Source of the DNA: DATJHM01 sp963777355 | Lineage (GTDB): Bacteria; Chloroflexota; Ktedonobacteria; Ktedonobacterales; Ktedonobacteraceae | Assembly: GCA_963777355.1 (NCBI GenBank) | Contig: CAVZQK010000042.1 | Coordinates: forward strand, 1-64,000 | Length of the DNA stretch: 64,000 nt | Direction of reading: 5' to 3' | Position numbers and translations under genes: made by a program | Notes under the pieces: generated by a model | Databases searched by the model: none | Told to the model about the DNA's origin: nothing | What the model saw: only the letters and a program-made list of their open reading frames with translations | Shown here: piece by piece, positions 45,498 through 54,373 of the stretch | Position numbering within the stretch: position 1 is the first letter of the stretch | Layout: each line of letters begins with the position of its first letter

Positions 45498-46478
45498 ATG
45501 GCTTTGGATGAAACACGGCCAGTGGGCCAGTCTTTAACCAATCAGAAACCAATTCGTGAGCGTATTGGCCTGGCAGTATCTGGTGCAGATGCAAGTATCG
45601 CGGTTGAGACACTTGTGGCTGCTGAAGAGGCTGGTTTACAGCAGATCTGGATGACGCAAGGGACTGCTGATACTCTCACGCTTTTTGCTGCTGCTGCTAT
45701 CAGAACAAAGAATCTACGCCTGGGTACTTCGATTGTGCCTACCTATCCACGCCATCCTCTTGTCATGGCCCAGCAATCGCTCGCCCTGGATGACCTGGCT
45801 CCTGGTCGCTTGCGCCTGGGGATTGGACCAAGCCATCGCCCGATAATCGAGGGCATGTATGGGATTCCCATGAAAACTCCCCTTGAGCATCTGCGCGAGT
45901 ACATCACTATTTTGCGTGGTCTGCTCTGGGAGGGAAAGATCGATTTTTCCGGGCAATTTTATACGGTGAAAAGTACTCTTCCTCGCACAACTCAGACGCC
46001 ACTTCTTATCTCTACGTTACGTGAAGGCGCGTATCAACTAGCGGGCGAGATGGCTGATGGAGCGATCTCCTGGGTCAGTCCGGCAGCTTTTCTTTTGCAG
46101 AAAGCCTTACCTGCCTTGCGCAGAGGTGCCGCCCATAGTGGCCGTCCCGTACCTCCCTTGATTGCACATATACCCGTTGCCATGAGTGCAGAGCGTCCAG
46201 CAGTATTAGCCGCTGCCCGTAAACAGCTTGGCCGCTATGGACAACTTCCCTTCTATGCCAGTATGTTTGCCGATGCCGGTTTTCCGGTTGAAGAAGGTGG
46301 CAAGATATCCGCTGCTCTGATCGATAATCTTGTCGTTTCTGGTGATGAAGTAACTATTCAAGCGCGGCTGAATGCTTTGTTAGAGCAGGGCCTGGATGAA
46401 TTGCTGGTTATGCCAGTTGTTGTAGAGGATGCTAAAAACGAACAAGCTCGCCTGGCCCGCTTGTTAGGAAAAATGTAG
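45498..46478 (+). CDS. LLM class (F420- or FMN-dependent) oxidoreductase
   Basis: A 326-residue luciferase-like TIM barrel. Typical segments are RLGTSIVPTYPRHPLVMAQQ near 74-93, then LRLGIGPSHRPIIEGMYGI and the closing LDELLVMPVV. The length and the TYPRHP stretch favour the F420-dependent subgroup (for example mycobacterial-type reductases) over the long NtaA type at 4243. The start follows a purine-rich AAGAAGGAAGAAAAGT. The substrate is not predictable. A strong terminator follows. Confidence 0.85.
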   Translation: MALDETRPVGQSLTNQKPIRERIGLAVSGADASIAVETLVAAEEAGLQQIWMTQGTADTLTLFAAAAIRTKNLRLGTSIVPTYPRHPLVMAQQSLALDDLAPGRLRLGIGPSHRPIIEGMYGIPMKTPLEHLREYITILRGLLWEGKIDFSGQFYTVKSTLPRTTQTPLLISTLREGAYQLAGEMADGAISWVSPAAFLLQKALPALRRGAAHSGRPVPPLIAHIPVAMSAERPAVLAAARKQLGRYGQLPFYASMFADAGFPVEEGGKISAALIDNLVVSGDEVTIQARLNALLEQGLDELLVMPVVVEDAKNEQARLARLLGKM

Positions 46479-46482
46479 GAAA

Positions 46483-46526
46483 GAATGCTTTGTTGAATAA
46501 AGAAAATTTTATTCAACAAAGCGTTC
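46483..46526 (+). terminator. Strong hairpin terminator
   Basis: GCTTTGTTGAATAAA (46487-46501) and TTTATTCAACAAAGC (46508-46522) are perfect 15-bp arms with a six-base loop. Four outer pairs (GAAT with GTTC, one G-U) extend the stem to 19 bp. It overlaps the end of the oxidoreductase gene region and can serve either strand. Confidence 0.7.
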
Positions 46527-46636
46527 CTATACTTTGTTTCATTACTTGAAATCATTTATTGAGATGCTCTTCTCACCTTATGCTTGAGCTAATGAGAAGA
46601 ATTCCTACAAATACAAATTTATCTATTGCGAATTTA

Positions 46637-46665
46637 TTGCAAATGGGAAAAACCTATGTTACACT
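46637..46665 (+). promoter_or_regulatory. Promoter of the NiCoT gene
   Basis: TTGCAA (46637-46642), a 17-bp spacer and TACACT (46660-46665). It leaves a leader of about 105 bases before the ATG. I saw no clear fit to a metal riboswitch in that leader. Confidence 0.5.
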
Positions 46666-46777
46666 CGTTCCAGGATAAGAAATAGGAGTAACCGCTATGT
46701 GACCCACGGTAAGGAATAGATAATCGTAGATAGATTTTTGCGAAGTATTTCACCAGCTTCTTTATGTAGGAGGTTCC

Positions 46778-47872
46778 ATGAGCAGTCAATTTAGCATTTC
46801 AGCGCTTTCACATGTGTTTAGTGATGGTTCAACTGATGTTCGACGAAAAATTATCGGTATTTATATTTTATTGATCACCTTTAATCTACTCGTCTGGGTG
46901 GCTGCTTTTCTAGGATTTTCCTTGCAATATCCAGCCTTAATGGGGACAGCCCTGCTTGCTTATACTTTTGGCTTGCGTCATTCTGTCGATGCGGATCATA
47001 TTTCCGCGATTGATAATGTCACACGCAAGCTTATGCAGGAGAATAAACGTCCTATTGCGGTAGGCTTTTTCTTCTCTTTGGGTCATTCAACAGTGGTGTT
47101 CTTGCTCTCAATTGCCATCGCCATTGCTGCAACGGTGATTCAGACGGCAATTCCGGCCCTCAAAAGCGCAGGTGGCCTGATTGGTACATCAGTTTCTGCA
47201 CTCTTTCTGTATCTCATCGCGCTTATCAACCTGTTGGTGCTATTAGAAGTATTTCGTATGTTTCAGAAGGTGAAGCGCGGTGAAGAGTATAGCGAGCAGA
47301 GCCTGGATGAATTCTTAAATCAGCGTGGTATTATGGGGCGTTTTTTTCGTCCATTGTTGCGGCTGGTAGACAAAAGCTGGAAAATGTATCTGGTTGGTTT
47401 TCTCTTCGGTCTGGGATTTGATACCGCGACAGAGGTAGGTATTCTGGGTATCTCAGCGGTAGAAGTCGGAAAAGGTCTGCCAATTCCCTATATCTTGATC
47501 TTTCCATTACTGTTTACGGCTGGAATGTGTTTGTTAGACACTACCGATGGTATTCTGATGCTTGGCGCGTATGGCTGGGCCTTTGTCAAACCGGTCCGCA
47601 AACTGTATTATAATCTAAATATTACACTCGTTTCTGTGCTGGTAGCCCTCGTTGTAGGTACGATTGAGGTCGTCTCTGTCTTTGCCAGTCTGCTCCATCT
47701 CTCCGGTGGCTTCTGGGATTCTGTCACTAATCTCGATTTTGGTTTCCTGGGTGGTCTGATTATCGGCATTTTCATTCTTAGTTGGGTAGTATCGACGCTT
47801 ATCTATAAGGTGAGAGGATACGATCATATTCAGGTGAATACAGGTGCAGTAGCGAGCCGAAGTGACGTCTGA
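46778..47872 (+). CDS. Nickel/cobalt transporter (NiCoT family)
   Basis: A 364-residue permease with about eight membrane segments. The family signature HX4DH is HSVDADH at residues 68-74, within FGLRHSVDADHISAIDNVTRK. The second signature LGFDTATEVGIL lies near 207-218, and LFTAGMCLLDTTDG follows. It imports Ni2+ or Co2+ for metalloenzymes or cobalamin. The start has AGGAGG. It lies 1.4 kb upstream of a metal sensor and CDF exporter, suggesting a local metal-homeostasis theme. No nickel enzyme or cobalamin gene is in the window, apart from the chelatase-like pair at 5.9 kb. Confidence 0.92.
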   Translation: MSSQFSISALSHVFSDGSTDVRRKIIGIYILLITFNLLVWVAAFLGFSLQYPALMGTALLAYTFGLRHSVDADHISAIDNVTRKLMQENKRPIAVGFFFSLGHSTVVFLLSIAIAIAATVIQTAIPALKSAGGLIGTSVSALFLYLIALINLLVLLEVFRMFQKVKRGEEYSEQSLDEFLNQRGIMGRFFRPLLRLVDKSWKMYLVGFLFGLGFDTATEVGILGISAVEVGKGLPIPYILIFPLLFTAGMCLLDTTDGILMLGAYGWAFVKPVRKLYYNLNITLVSVLVALVVGTIEVVSVFASLLHLSGGFWDSVTNLDFGFLGGLIIGIFILSWVVSTLIYKVRGYDHIQVNTGAVASRSDV

Positions 47873-48234
47873 AAAACAAGAGGTTGCCGTACTGGTTTCT
47901 AGTAATATGCCGAACGAGATCTCATAACATACAGTTCTCATTGCCTTCTCTGGCAGGATTCTGATCATCTTCTCATTTCCTTCTTTTAAGGAGGAAATAT
48001 TTCCCCTGTTCCAATGGTTACTAATTGTAAGCTGATTATAATTTCATATCGAACTATTCCGTAGGTAGTACCATGACCGTCTTCCATTGGAGGATGAATA
48101 ACGTCTGGCGAAATGGTGGAAGGGAACCGGAGACGGGCAAGCCGATCTGCCCTACGCGAGTTTTCCATCCTATCAAGAAGAGCGGTCAGGGGAAGTAGGA
48201 CGGAAGGTATATAGTAAGAGAAAAGGAAACTATC
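47873..48234. other. Intergenic region with a hairpin
   Basis: No gene is apparent. ATTTCCTTCTT (47975-47985) pairs with AAGGAGGAAAT (47988-47998) with one G-U pair and a two-base loop, but no T-run follows. On the minus strand near 48155 a GCGTAGGG start resembles the flanks of the REP-like elements, without a good palindrome. Confidence 0.4.
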
Positions 48235-49134
48235 ATGGAACAGGTAACTTCGTTGACTCCAACCTCAATTCATCCCGCCACCCATATTGGCATGGTTACG
48301 TTGCGCGTCGCTCAGATGGCACGTTCACTCGCGTATTATGTTGATATTCTAGGATTTCAGGTAAAAGAAGAGACTGCGGGGACGGTTGTGCTGGGTGCTG
48401 AGAGTGGTCCTGGCTTGTTGCGTTTAATAGAGGTTGCGGGCGCGGCACCTCAGCCGAGAAATGCGACTGGGCTTTATCATGTAGCTATTTTGCTACCAAC
48501 CCGGACAGATCTCGGACGTTTCTTATTGCGTATTGCCGAAGCTGGTCTGGAGATTGGTCAGGGTGATCACCTTGTTAGTGAGGCACTCTACCTGTCTGAT
48601 CCAGATGAAAATGGTTTAGAGGTCTACCGTGATCGTCCCCGCTCAGAATGGACATGGAGAAACGGTATGGTCGCTATGGGTACTGATCCAGTGGACATTC
48701 GAGGTCTGATGGAAGAGGCCCGGCGTAGTGGCCGTCCCTGGGAGCATATGCCTGCTGGTACTACTGTTGGACATATTCATCTACGTGTAGGGAATATTGC
48801 TCAGGCGAGAGACTTTTATCATACAACGCTAGGCTTTGATATCGTACAGCAGATGCCGAGTGCACTCTTTATCAGCGCGGGTGGTTATCACCATCATATT
48901 GGTTTGAACATCTGGGAATCGCGAGGGGCCGGGCAGACTCCGAAGAATGCGGCAGGCCTTGAAGTATACGAAATTCTTGTGCCGGATCGTGCTGCATTGG
49001 AGCCGGTTCAAGCGCGTCTGACTGCGGGAGGAATAAGGTATCAAGAACAGGATAATGGCCTTAGTGTTCTAGATCCCTGGGGAAATTTGATCCTCATACA
49101 ACACAGCGTAGTTGAAAAGCGATCAGATGGATAA
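48235..49134 (+). CDS. VOC family protein, catechol 2,3-dioxygenase-like (two domains)
   Basis: A 299-residue protein with two vicinal-oxygen-chelate modules. The first starts HIGMVTLRVAQMARSLAYYV (residue about 18) and holds DPDENGLEVYRDRP. The second starts VGHIHLRVGNIAQARDFYHT near 178 and holds a GYHHHIGLN and a GLEVYEILV segment. The paired His, His and Glu of a metal site are present across the modules. This layout matches CatE-type extradiol dioxygenases. The true substrate is unknown; glyoxalase-like or resistance roles are possible. Confidence 0.85.
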   Translation: MEQVTSLTPTSIHPATHIGMVTLRVAQMARSLAYYVDILGFQVKEETAGTVVLGAESGPGLLRLIEVAGAAPQPRNATGLYHVAILLPTRTDLGRFLLRIAEAGLEIGQGDHLVSEALYLSDPDENGLEVYRDRPRSEWTWRNGMVAMGTDPVDIRGLMEEARRSGRPWEHMPAGTTVGHIHLRVGNIAQARDFYHTTLGFDIVQQMPSALFISAGGYHHHIGLNIWESRGAGQTPKNAAGLEVYEILVPDRAALEPVQARLTAGGIRYQEQDNGLSVLDPWGNLILIQHSVVEKRSDG

Positions 49135-49252
49135 GCGGGCGGAGCTTATCTCCTCTGTCTCCATACTAGTGGTTGTGGGTTGAGATTAGTTCAAATGAAA
49201 GTGGTCTCGACCCAGAGGGAGCTTCACTGATTAAGCGTAGCGGGATAGCGTC

Positions 49253-49281
49253 TTGACAATGGGCGAAAAATCAGGTACTAT
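49253..49281 (+). promoter_or_regulatory. Promoter of the ArsR-CDF operon
   Basis: TTGACA (49253-49258), 17-bp spacer, TACTAT (49276-49281). The hexamers are identical to those at 156-184. The -10 box abuts the operator at 49280-49299. Confidence 0.75.
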
Positions 49282-49299
49282 ATGAGTAGTCACTCAGAT
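49280..49299. promoter_or_regulatory. ArsR/SmtB-type operator
   Basis: ATATGAGT (49280-49287), AGTC, ACTCAGAT (49292-49299): arms match at seven of eight positions. It overlaps the -10 edge and the transcription start, where SmtB/CzrA repressors bind imperfect palindromes of the ATATGAnnn type. Apo-repressor would block the promoter until metal binds. Confidence 0.6.
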
Positions 49300-49310
49300 A
49301 GAGAGAGGCA

Positions 49311-49709
49311 ATGGAACAGCAGATAAAAGTAACGGCGATTGACCCGAAGACAGTGGCGGAGTTGCAAGCATTGGTTCCTACAGATGACACGCTGTCGATT
49401 GTGGTCGAAGCCTTTCAATCGCTGGCAGATCCTACGCGTTTCAAGATTCTCTATGCACTGATGACGCATGAAGTGTGTGTGAGGGACCTGGCGATCTTGA
49501 TTGGCGTTTCGGAATCGGCCATCTCGCATCAGCTCCGTTTTTTGCGTGATAGACATCTGGTGAAGCAACGGCGCGAGGGGAATATTATCTATTATACGTT
49601 GAGTGACCATCATTTGCCCACATTGATTCACGAGGCTCAAAGTCATGCGGAGCATGTGCATAATGGCGGCCATGACCATCAGCATCAAAGACAACGGAAG
49701 AGTAGTTAA
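49311..49709 (+). CDS. ArsR/SmtB family metal-sensing repressor
   Basis: A 132-residue winged-helix repressor. The core includes LADPTRFKILYAL and the recognition part LIGVSESAISHQLRFLRD. The alpha-3 metal motif CxC is not present (VCVRDLA). The alpha-5 helix has DHHLPTLIHEAQSHAEH, matching the zinc site of SmtB/CzrA/NmtR-type sensors. The C-terminus adds a His-rich tail (NGGHDHQHQRQ). The start follows GAGAGAGG. It is co-transcribed with the CDF exporter 127 bp downstream and probably senses Zn2+, Co2+ or Ni2+. Confidence 0.88.
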   Translation: MEQQIKVTAIDPKTVAELQALVPTDDTLSIVVEAFQSLADPTRFKILYALMTHEVCVRDLAILIGVSESAISHQLRFLRDRHLVKQRREGNIIYYTLSDHHLPTLIHEAQSHAEHVHNGGHDHQHQRQRKSS

Positions 49710-49835
49710 GACAATCATCTTTTTTTGTACATCTATCTGAGTATATGCGCAGATAGGCGTACTTAAAAAGGGGATGGTAGTAGCTATCCTGTTTATAAAA
49801 AATGAGGATAATAGCAGGCAGACAGGGAGAAGGCA

Positions 49836-51122
49836 ATGAATGAACGACAGATAACTGATGTTTATCAGCTTGATGAACAGCAAGAAGCTGATAATCATAA
49901 TCATGACGAGCACGAAGAACATGAGCACGAGCATAGTCATGATGAGGATGGTCATGAGGAACATGGCCATAGCCATGACGGGCATGGACATACGGAACAT
50001 GATCACGATCATGATGAAGATGGTCATGATGGTCACGAGCATAAGCATGAGGAGCAAGGGCATGAGGAGCATGGACATAGCCATGACGGGCATGGCCATG
50101 ACCATGCCAGTGGCTTTCTGGGGATTTTGCAAGAGGCGATTCCTTTTTTGCACGGTCATAGTCATGGTGAAGCGCCAGTTGATGCAGCGCTGGAGAGCAG
50201 TTCCAGAGGCATCTGGGCGCTGAAGGTCTCGCTGATCGGTCTGGGTGCGACTGCGCTCTTTCAGGTTGTGATTGCCTTGTTGAGTGGGAGCACAAGCCTG
50301 CTGGCTGATACTATTCATAATTTTTCTGATGCCTTTACTGCTGTGCCACTCTGGATCGCTTTTGTTTTGGCGAGGCGGGCGGCGAATCGGCGCTATACCT
50401 ATGGCTATGGCCGCGCCGAAGATCTGGCGGGTGTAGTGATCGTGTTGATGATCTTTGCCAGTGCCTTGCTAGCCGGCTACGAAAGCATTTTGAAAATCTT
50501 GCATCCACAGCCGTTACAGCAGATCTGGTGGGTGGCCGTTGCCGCTATTGTTGGTTTTCTTGGTAATGAAGGCGTTGCCATTTTCCGTATTCGGGTTGGT
50601 CGCGAGATAGGTTCTGCTGCGCTGGTGGCTGATGGACAACATGCGCGAATTGATGGTCTGACTTCGCTGGCGGTCTTGCTTGGCGTTATTGGCAGTCTGC
50701 TGGGCTATCCACTGGTCGATCCAATTGTTGGCTTGCTGATTACTGTCGCGATCCTCTTTATTGTCAAAGATACAGCGGCCACAATGTGGAAACGCTTGAT
50801 GGATGCTGTTGATCCAGAGGTTGTAGACAGTATTGAGCAGGCGGCGCTCCAGGTAGCGGGTGTCCGTCAGGTGCGCGGAACGCGTGTCCGCTGGCTTGGG
50901 CATACATTACAGGCGGAGCTACAAATTGCGGTTGATGAGAATTTGTCTCTACGGCAAAGCTACCAGATTGTTGAAGAGGTGAGACATGCGCTGTTTCATG
51001 CGCAGCCGCGTCTTTCCAATGTCACTGTACAGAATGTGCCCTGGAATGAAAATACTTTTGCTTCATCCAGTGTGACAGTTCACCATGAATATGTTCCCAG
51101 TCTTGCTGATAGCGGGGCGTAA
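49836..51122 (+). CDS. czcD: CDF family heavy-metal exporter with His-rich N-terminus
   Basis: A 428-residue cation diffusion facilitator. Residues about 20-105 are an exceptional His/Asp/Glu-rich stretch with repeated HGHSHDGHGH-type units, a likely cytosolic metal buffer. About six membrane segments follow. The first metal site is in ADTIHNFSDA and the second in HARIDGLTS, both typical of CDF exporters. The C-terminal cytosolic domain (VRQVRGTRVRWLGHTLQAEL) is complete. It removes Zn2+, Co2+, Cd2+ or Ni2+ in exchange for protons. The repeat-coded histidines also produce long open frames on other strands, which are artefacts. Confidence 0.93.
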   Translation: MNERQITDVYQLDEQQEADNHNHDEHEEHEHEHSHDEDGHEEHGHSHDGHGHTEHDHDHDEDGHDGHEHKHEEQGHEEHGHSHDGHGHDHASGFLGILQEAIPFLHGHSHGEAPVDAALESSSRGIWALKVSLIGLGATALFQVVIALLSGSTSLLADTIHNFSDAFTAVPLWIAFVLARRAANRRYTYGYGRAEDLAGVVIVLMIFASALLAGYESILKILHPQPLQQIWWVAVAAIVGFLGNEGVAIFRIRVGREIGSAALVADGQHARIDGLTSLAVLLGVIGSLLGYPLVDPIVGLLITVAILFIVKDTAATMWKRLMDAVDPEVVDSIEQAALQVAGVRQVRGTRVRWLGHTLQAELQIAVDENLSLRQSYQIVEEVRHALFHAQPRLSNVTVQNVPWNENTFASSSVTVHHEYVPSLADSGA

Positions 51123-51173
51123 CCTTACTGCTTATTCTTATCCGCCTGCTTGTTTTCCCTGAAGATTCTTTGC

Positions 51174-51211
51174 TGCCACTATCTGCCTCATAGCAGATAT
51201 TGGCATTTTTG
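51174..51211 (+). terminator. Terminator of the metal-export operon
   Basis: TGCCA-ct-ATCTGC (51174-51186), loop CTCATA, GCAGAT-at-TGGCA (51193-51205), then TTTTTG. The stem has two uninterrupted blocks separated by a two-base internal loop. It lies 52 bp after the exporter stop. Confidence 0.75.
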
Positions 51212-51299
51212 TTCTGTGATTTTTTTTATTCCTCAGCACACTACTATCTTTTTTATAGAAACACTCCCCTTCCTTTTCTTAGAGCACTGTTCATGCAGG

Positions 51300-51875
51300 T
51301 CAGGCAACATCCTCTAGAGAAGGAAGATCTGCCGTGATTATTTGGATAAAAGTCTCGACTATCTGCGGATCAAATTGGCTTCCGGCGAAGCGGTGTAATT
51401 CTTCAAGCGCCTGGCGGGGAGAGCAGGGGTGTTGATAGGCGCGTCCTGTTATCATAACTGCGTAGCTATCCGCAATAGCGATAATTCGTGCTCCCAGGGG
51501 AATTTTGTCACCAACCAATCTTTGCGGATAACCCTGCCCGCTCCAGTGTTCGTGATGTGCGCGGATGAGAGGAGCAATAGGGCGCAGAGTGGGAATACAA
51601 CTGACCGTTTCTGCGCCGATATCCGGATGTCGACGGATGAGGAGATGCTCTTCCTCGGTCAAGGGTCCCGGCTTATGAAGTAAAAGATCAGGGAGGGCCA
51701 ATTTGCCGATATCATGAAGTTGGCCTGCGAGCTTAATCATCTGCGCTTCTGGTTCTGGTAAGCCGAGAGCAAGCGCGAGCTGTTGAGCCAGATTGCCCAC
51801 TTGTTGAGCATGTGCAAGGGCTTCTACATCGCGTGCGTTGAGAAGTTTTAACAGACCTTGTGCGATACCATGCAT
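51300..51875 (-). CDS. HD-GYP domain phosphodiesterase
   Basis: A 191-residue stand-alone HD-GYP protein. The HD pair is in LHDIGK at residues 53-58. The GYP block reads HHEHWSGQGYP near 107-117, where the usual HHExxDGxGYP has Ser in place of Asp. RIIAIADSYAVMI follows. HD-GYP enzymes hydrolyse cyclic di-GMP or related dinucleotides. There is no receiver or sensor domain. The start has a clear GAAGGAGG. The gene is convergent with the metal-export operon. Confidence 0.87.
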   Translation of the reverse strand: MHGIAQGLLKLLNARDVEALAHAQQVGNLAQQLALALGLPEPEAQMIKLAGQLHDIGKLALPDLLLHKPGPLTEEEHLLIRRHPDIGAETVSCIPTLRPIAPLIRAHHEHWSGQGYPQRLVGDKIPLGARIIAIADSYAVMITGRAYQHPCSPRQALEELHRFAGSQFDPQIVETFIQIITADLPSLEDVA

Positions 51876-52248
51876 ACTATTTTTCCTCCTTCATAAGACG
51901 TTTCTTGAATAGAAAAAATCAGTTACTTTACTCTTCTTATTCGGCAAAGGGTTTCACTTATTGAAGAGTGAAGAGAGTATTTGCATTTGTTCATATTGGC
52001 TTTATTTCTATTTACCAATCAAGCAGAAATGTTATAGAGAATAGCAAGCGTAAAAAATTCTTCTATACTATATGACGTATTCTTAGAGCATACTTAAAGA
52101 TTGGTAAAAATATTGTTGCGCAGATTGCTCTTTGACTTGTTTTATCGGCAAAATGGAGAAAACCTTAAGAGGAAATAAACGAGAAAATAAACGAAGTGAA
52201 TGGCTGAAGAAGATGGTCTATCTGATATTGTATCAATAACTACTACTA
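51876..52248. other. AT-rich divergent spacer
   Basis: About 370 bp between the HD-GYP gene and a hypothetical gene. It must hold divergent promoters, but I could not fix a convincing pair of hexamers. No hairpin with a T-run and no further coding signal was seen. Confidence 0.4.
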
Positions 52249-52752
52249 TTGAGCAAAAAGCTGTGCAGTAGTGTATACTATTTGCATCAGGTAATGTTAC
52301 ATCGAAAATACAAACAGTTTAGCCATAGTCTGTCTGATCCTCACTGTCTGAGTACCTCCTGGGTGTCACCGCCCTGCAATGATGCAAAAGAGCTATTTCT
52401 CCATTGTGTTCTTTGTCATGAGTACTTCTTTCCTGTTAGAGAGATTTTGCTTGACAAGCAGGCGGAGAAATGTTTTGCTAGTAAAAATTTATCTCATGCA
52501 TTCATTGTATCCACAGGGAGGGGAATTTTGAAAAGCATTTATTGCAGTACTATTACACGTAGCGCCCTCAAGCTCATTCGTAGTTTTGATGGAGATGTGG
52601 TAGACGGAGAGGCACTCATTTGTAATTTTACGCATGAGGAACCGAGTAAAGATAGAAATGGACGTATGATTGAAGATGCCTTCAAAATCTACTTTCCTAA
52701 TGGTCAGGCTATCTGTTACGCGTTAAGTGGAGAGATCAGCTTCGTGTTGTAA
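52249..52752 (+). CDS. Hypothetical protein
   Basis: An open frame of up to 167 residues starting at a TTG (52249); an ATG at 52291 would give a 153-residue version. It has no strong ribosome-binding site. A CxxC pair (HCVLCHEYFFPVREI) resembles half a zinc ribbon. The C-terminal half (SFDGDVVDGEALICNFTHEE, then IYFPNGQAICYALSGEIS) looks like a small beta-rich globular domain. I recognise no family. It is convergent with the amine oxidase gene. Confidence 0.45.
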   Translation: MSKKLCSSVYYLHQVMLHRKYKQFSHSLSDPHCLSTSWVSPPCNDAKELFLHCVLCHEYFFPVREILLDKQAEKCFASKNLSHAFIVSTGRGILKSIYCSTITRSALKLIRSFDGDVVDGEALICNFTHEEPSKDRNGRMIEDAFKIYFPNGQAICYALSGEISFVL

Positions 52753-52891
52753 CGCTCTTATCTTGTTTTAAGGCAGGAGAGGCAGTTCTTCCGGCAGGAC
52801 GAAAATGCTAGATCCTGTCACACGCTCCTCAAGGAGACGGTGTTCACGCACCATCTCCTTGAGGATATTTTATTGTTCGATACTGGCATCC

Positions 52892-54316
52892 TTATTTCTC
52901 TTGTGCCAGATCCTGTACAATCTCTCGCGCCGCGCGCGCGCCCTCTCTAGCTGCGCCTTCCATATAGCCCTGGAACTCGACTGAGCAATGTTCACCTGCA
53001 AAGTGAATGGGTCCCTGGGGAACGCCCTCGTAGCCAGCGAAGCCAGTATATTGTCCAACACGCCAGCAGGCGTAGCTGCCGAGAAGGAAAGGGTCGCCGG
53101 TTGGATAGCTCAATGCCGCCTTGCCGGTATAGTGAGCGCTGATACCGGGGAAGACAGACTCCAGATGTTGGAGGCAGTTCTGGGCATAGTGCTGAATGTT
53201 TGGATCATCCGTTGTAGAGTAGGGAGTTGATGGCGTATACGCGGCCCCCCGGTGGCCGCTTGTATAATCGACGAGCAAGCCATGTGAGCCGACCTGACCA
53301 AGAGAAGTATCCCACAAGGTCTGAATCTCCAGATCGGTGATTATAAAGCCATTATCCACGTGAGGCCAGGGGCCATCCTGGTACCAGTAAGGCTGATCGA
53401 ATTGTAAGAAGAGCTTGGAGATTGTGCCGTAGCCCAGCTCTTCAATGGCTGTCTGCTTTAGGGGATCAAATCCGGCCCGTTGATAGTCAACACGACGTAA
53501 GGTACTGAATGGGAGAGCGAGAATTACATAGTCGCAGGGTACTTCCAGAATGCCGTCAGTAGTAGCAAAGGTCAGGGTCAGCGAAGTAGCACTCGTGCGT
53601 GCAATAGTCAGGAGTTGGTGGCCCAGGCGGATAGACCCTTGCGGCAGACTGTGGGCAAGAGCCAGGGGTAGTTGGGCGTTGCCGCCCAGGATTTTACGGC
53701 TGGCCTGCATTGGTCCGGAAGTGATTGAATCCTCAGTCAGATCTCGCGAGCCAAACATGTAGACCAGATTGAGGGCACTTTGCTCATGGGTATCCAGGCC
53801 ATAGAAACCTGTGCAGGCAGTGTCTAGCAGGCGGCCCAGCGCTCTCTTGTGTCCACCTCTAACATACTGCTCAATCCACGCATACACACTGAGATGATCG
53901 AGCCTCAGCCCTTCCGGGGTAAAATGCGTATGGGTTGTTGGGAAACCCGCTTCCTGGAACTGTTGTTGTAAAAGAGGTGCGAAGGCTTGCATATCCTCGG
54001 CCAGGTCTTCCGCATGGTAATAGCGATTGTGGAAATAGAGAATGCTTGATAACGGATTAATTCTTTTCCCTCCCGTACCAATAGTGCGGAGACCGAAACG
54101 CTTGATCAACTGGTGAAGAGTTGTATGGTCAGCATCGATAAATTCCCCACACCACTCGCTGGTCATCCCATCGGCCCAGGTCGTGGCATCAGAGTGCATG
54201 CGGCCACCGATGCGGTTGGACGCTTCGTAGATAGTACACGAGAGACCGGCGTCCTGCAAAGTGAGAGCCGCGTTCAGTCCCGCAATGCCAGCTCCGACGA
54301 CAGCGATTTGGGTCAT
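52892..54316 (-). CDS. FAD-dependent amine oxidase (flavin monoamine oxidase family)
   Basis: A 474-residue flavoprotein. The dinucleotide-binding motif is VGAGIAGLNAA at residues 6-16, then YEASNRIGGRMHS near 34-46. The C-terminal FAD segment is IHFAGEHCSVEFQGYMEGA. These are the marks of monoamine oxidase/phytoene desaturase-fold enzymes oxidising amines to imines with H2O2. The amine substrate cannot be read. It is followed upstream by a membrane protein gene on the same strand, 57 bp away. Confidence 0.9.
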   Translation of the reverse strand: MTQIAVVGAGIAGLNAALTLQDAGLSCTIYEASNRIGGRMHSDATTWADGMTSEWCGEFIDADHTTLHQLIKRFGLRTIGTGGKRINPLSSILYFHNRYYHAEDLAEDMQAFAPLLQQQFQEAGFPTTHTHFTPEGLRLDHLSVYAWIEQYVRGGHKRALGRLLDTACTGFYGLDTHEQSALNLVYMFGSRDLTEDSITSGPMQASRKILGGNAQLPLALAHSLPQGSIRLGHQLLTIARTSATSLTLTFATTDGILEVPCDYVILALPFSTLRRVDYQRAGFDPLKQTAIEELGYGTISKLFLQFDQPYWYQDGPWPHVDNGFIITDLEIQTLWDTSLGQVGSHGLLVDYTSGHRGAAYTPSTPYSTTDDPNIQHYAQNCLQHLESVFPGISAHYTGKAALSYPTGDPFLLGSYACWRVGQYTGFAGYEGVPQGPIHFAGEHCSVEFQGYMEGAAREGARAAREIVQDLAQEK

Positions 54317-54373
54317 ATTTCTTCTCCACTTCAGATTAAAAGAGAGGGATGAATAGTAGACACGAAGACATTC

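Noticed and set aside
44935..45612. 225-codon version of the small lipoprotein gene
   Set aside because: The first 128 codons cross the divergent oxidoreductase start and look random; a clean lipoprotein signal begins at 45228 or 45204.
46666..46777. Nickel/cobalt or cobalamin riboswitch before the NiCoT gene
   Set aside because: The 105-base leader shows no consensus cores or multi-stem layout that I can recognise.
49290..50318. Long open frames on the minus strand opposite the ArsR and CDF genes (up to 342 codons)
   Set aside because: They mirror the His/Asp-rich repeats of the CDF exporter and give low-complexity Met/Leu- or His-rich chains. The plus-strand genes have promoter, operator, ribosome-binding sites and family motifs.
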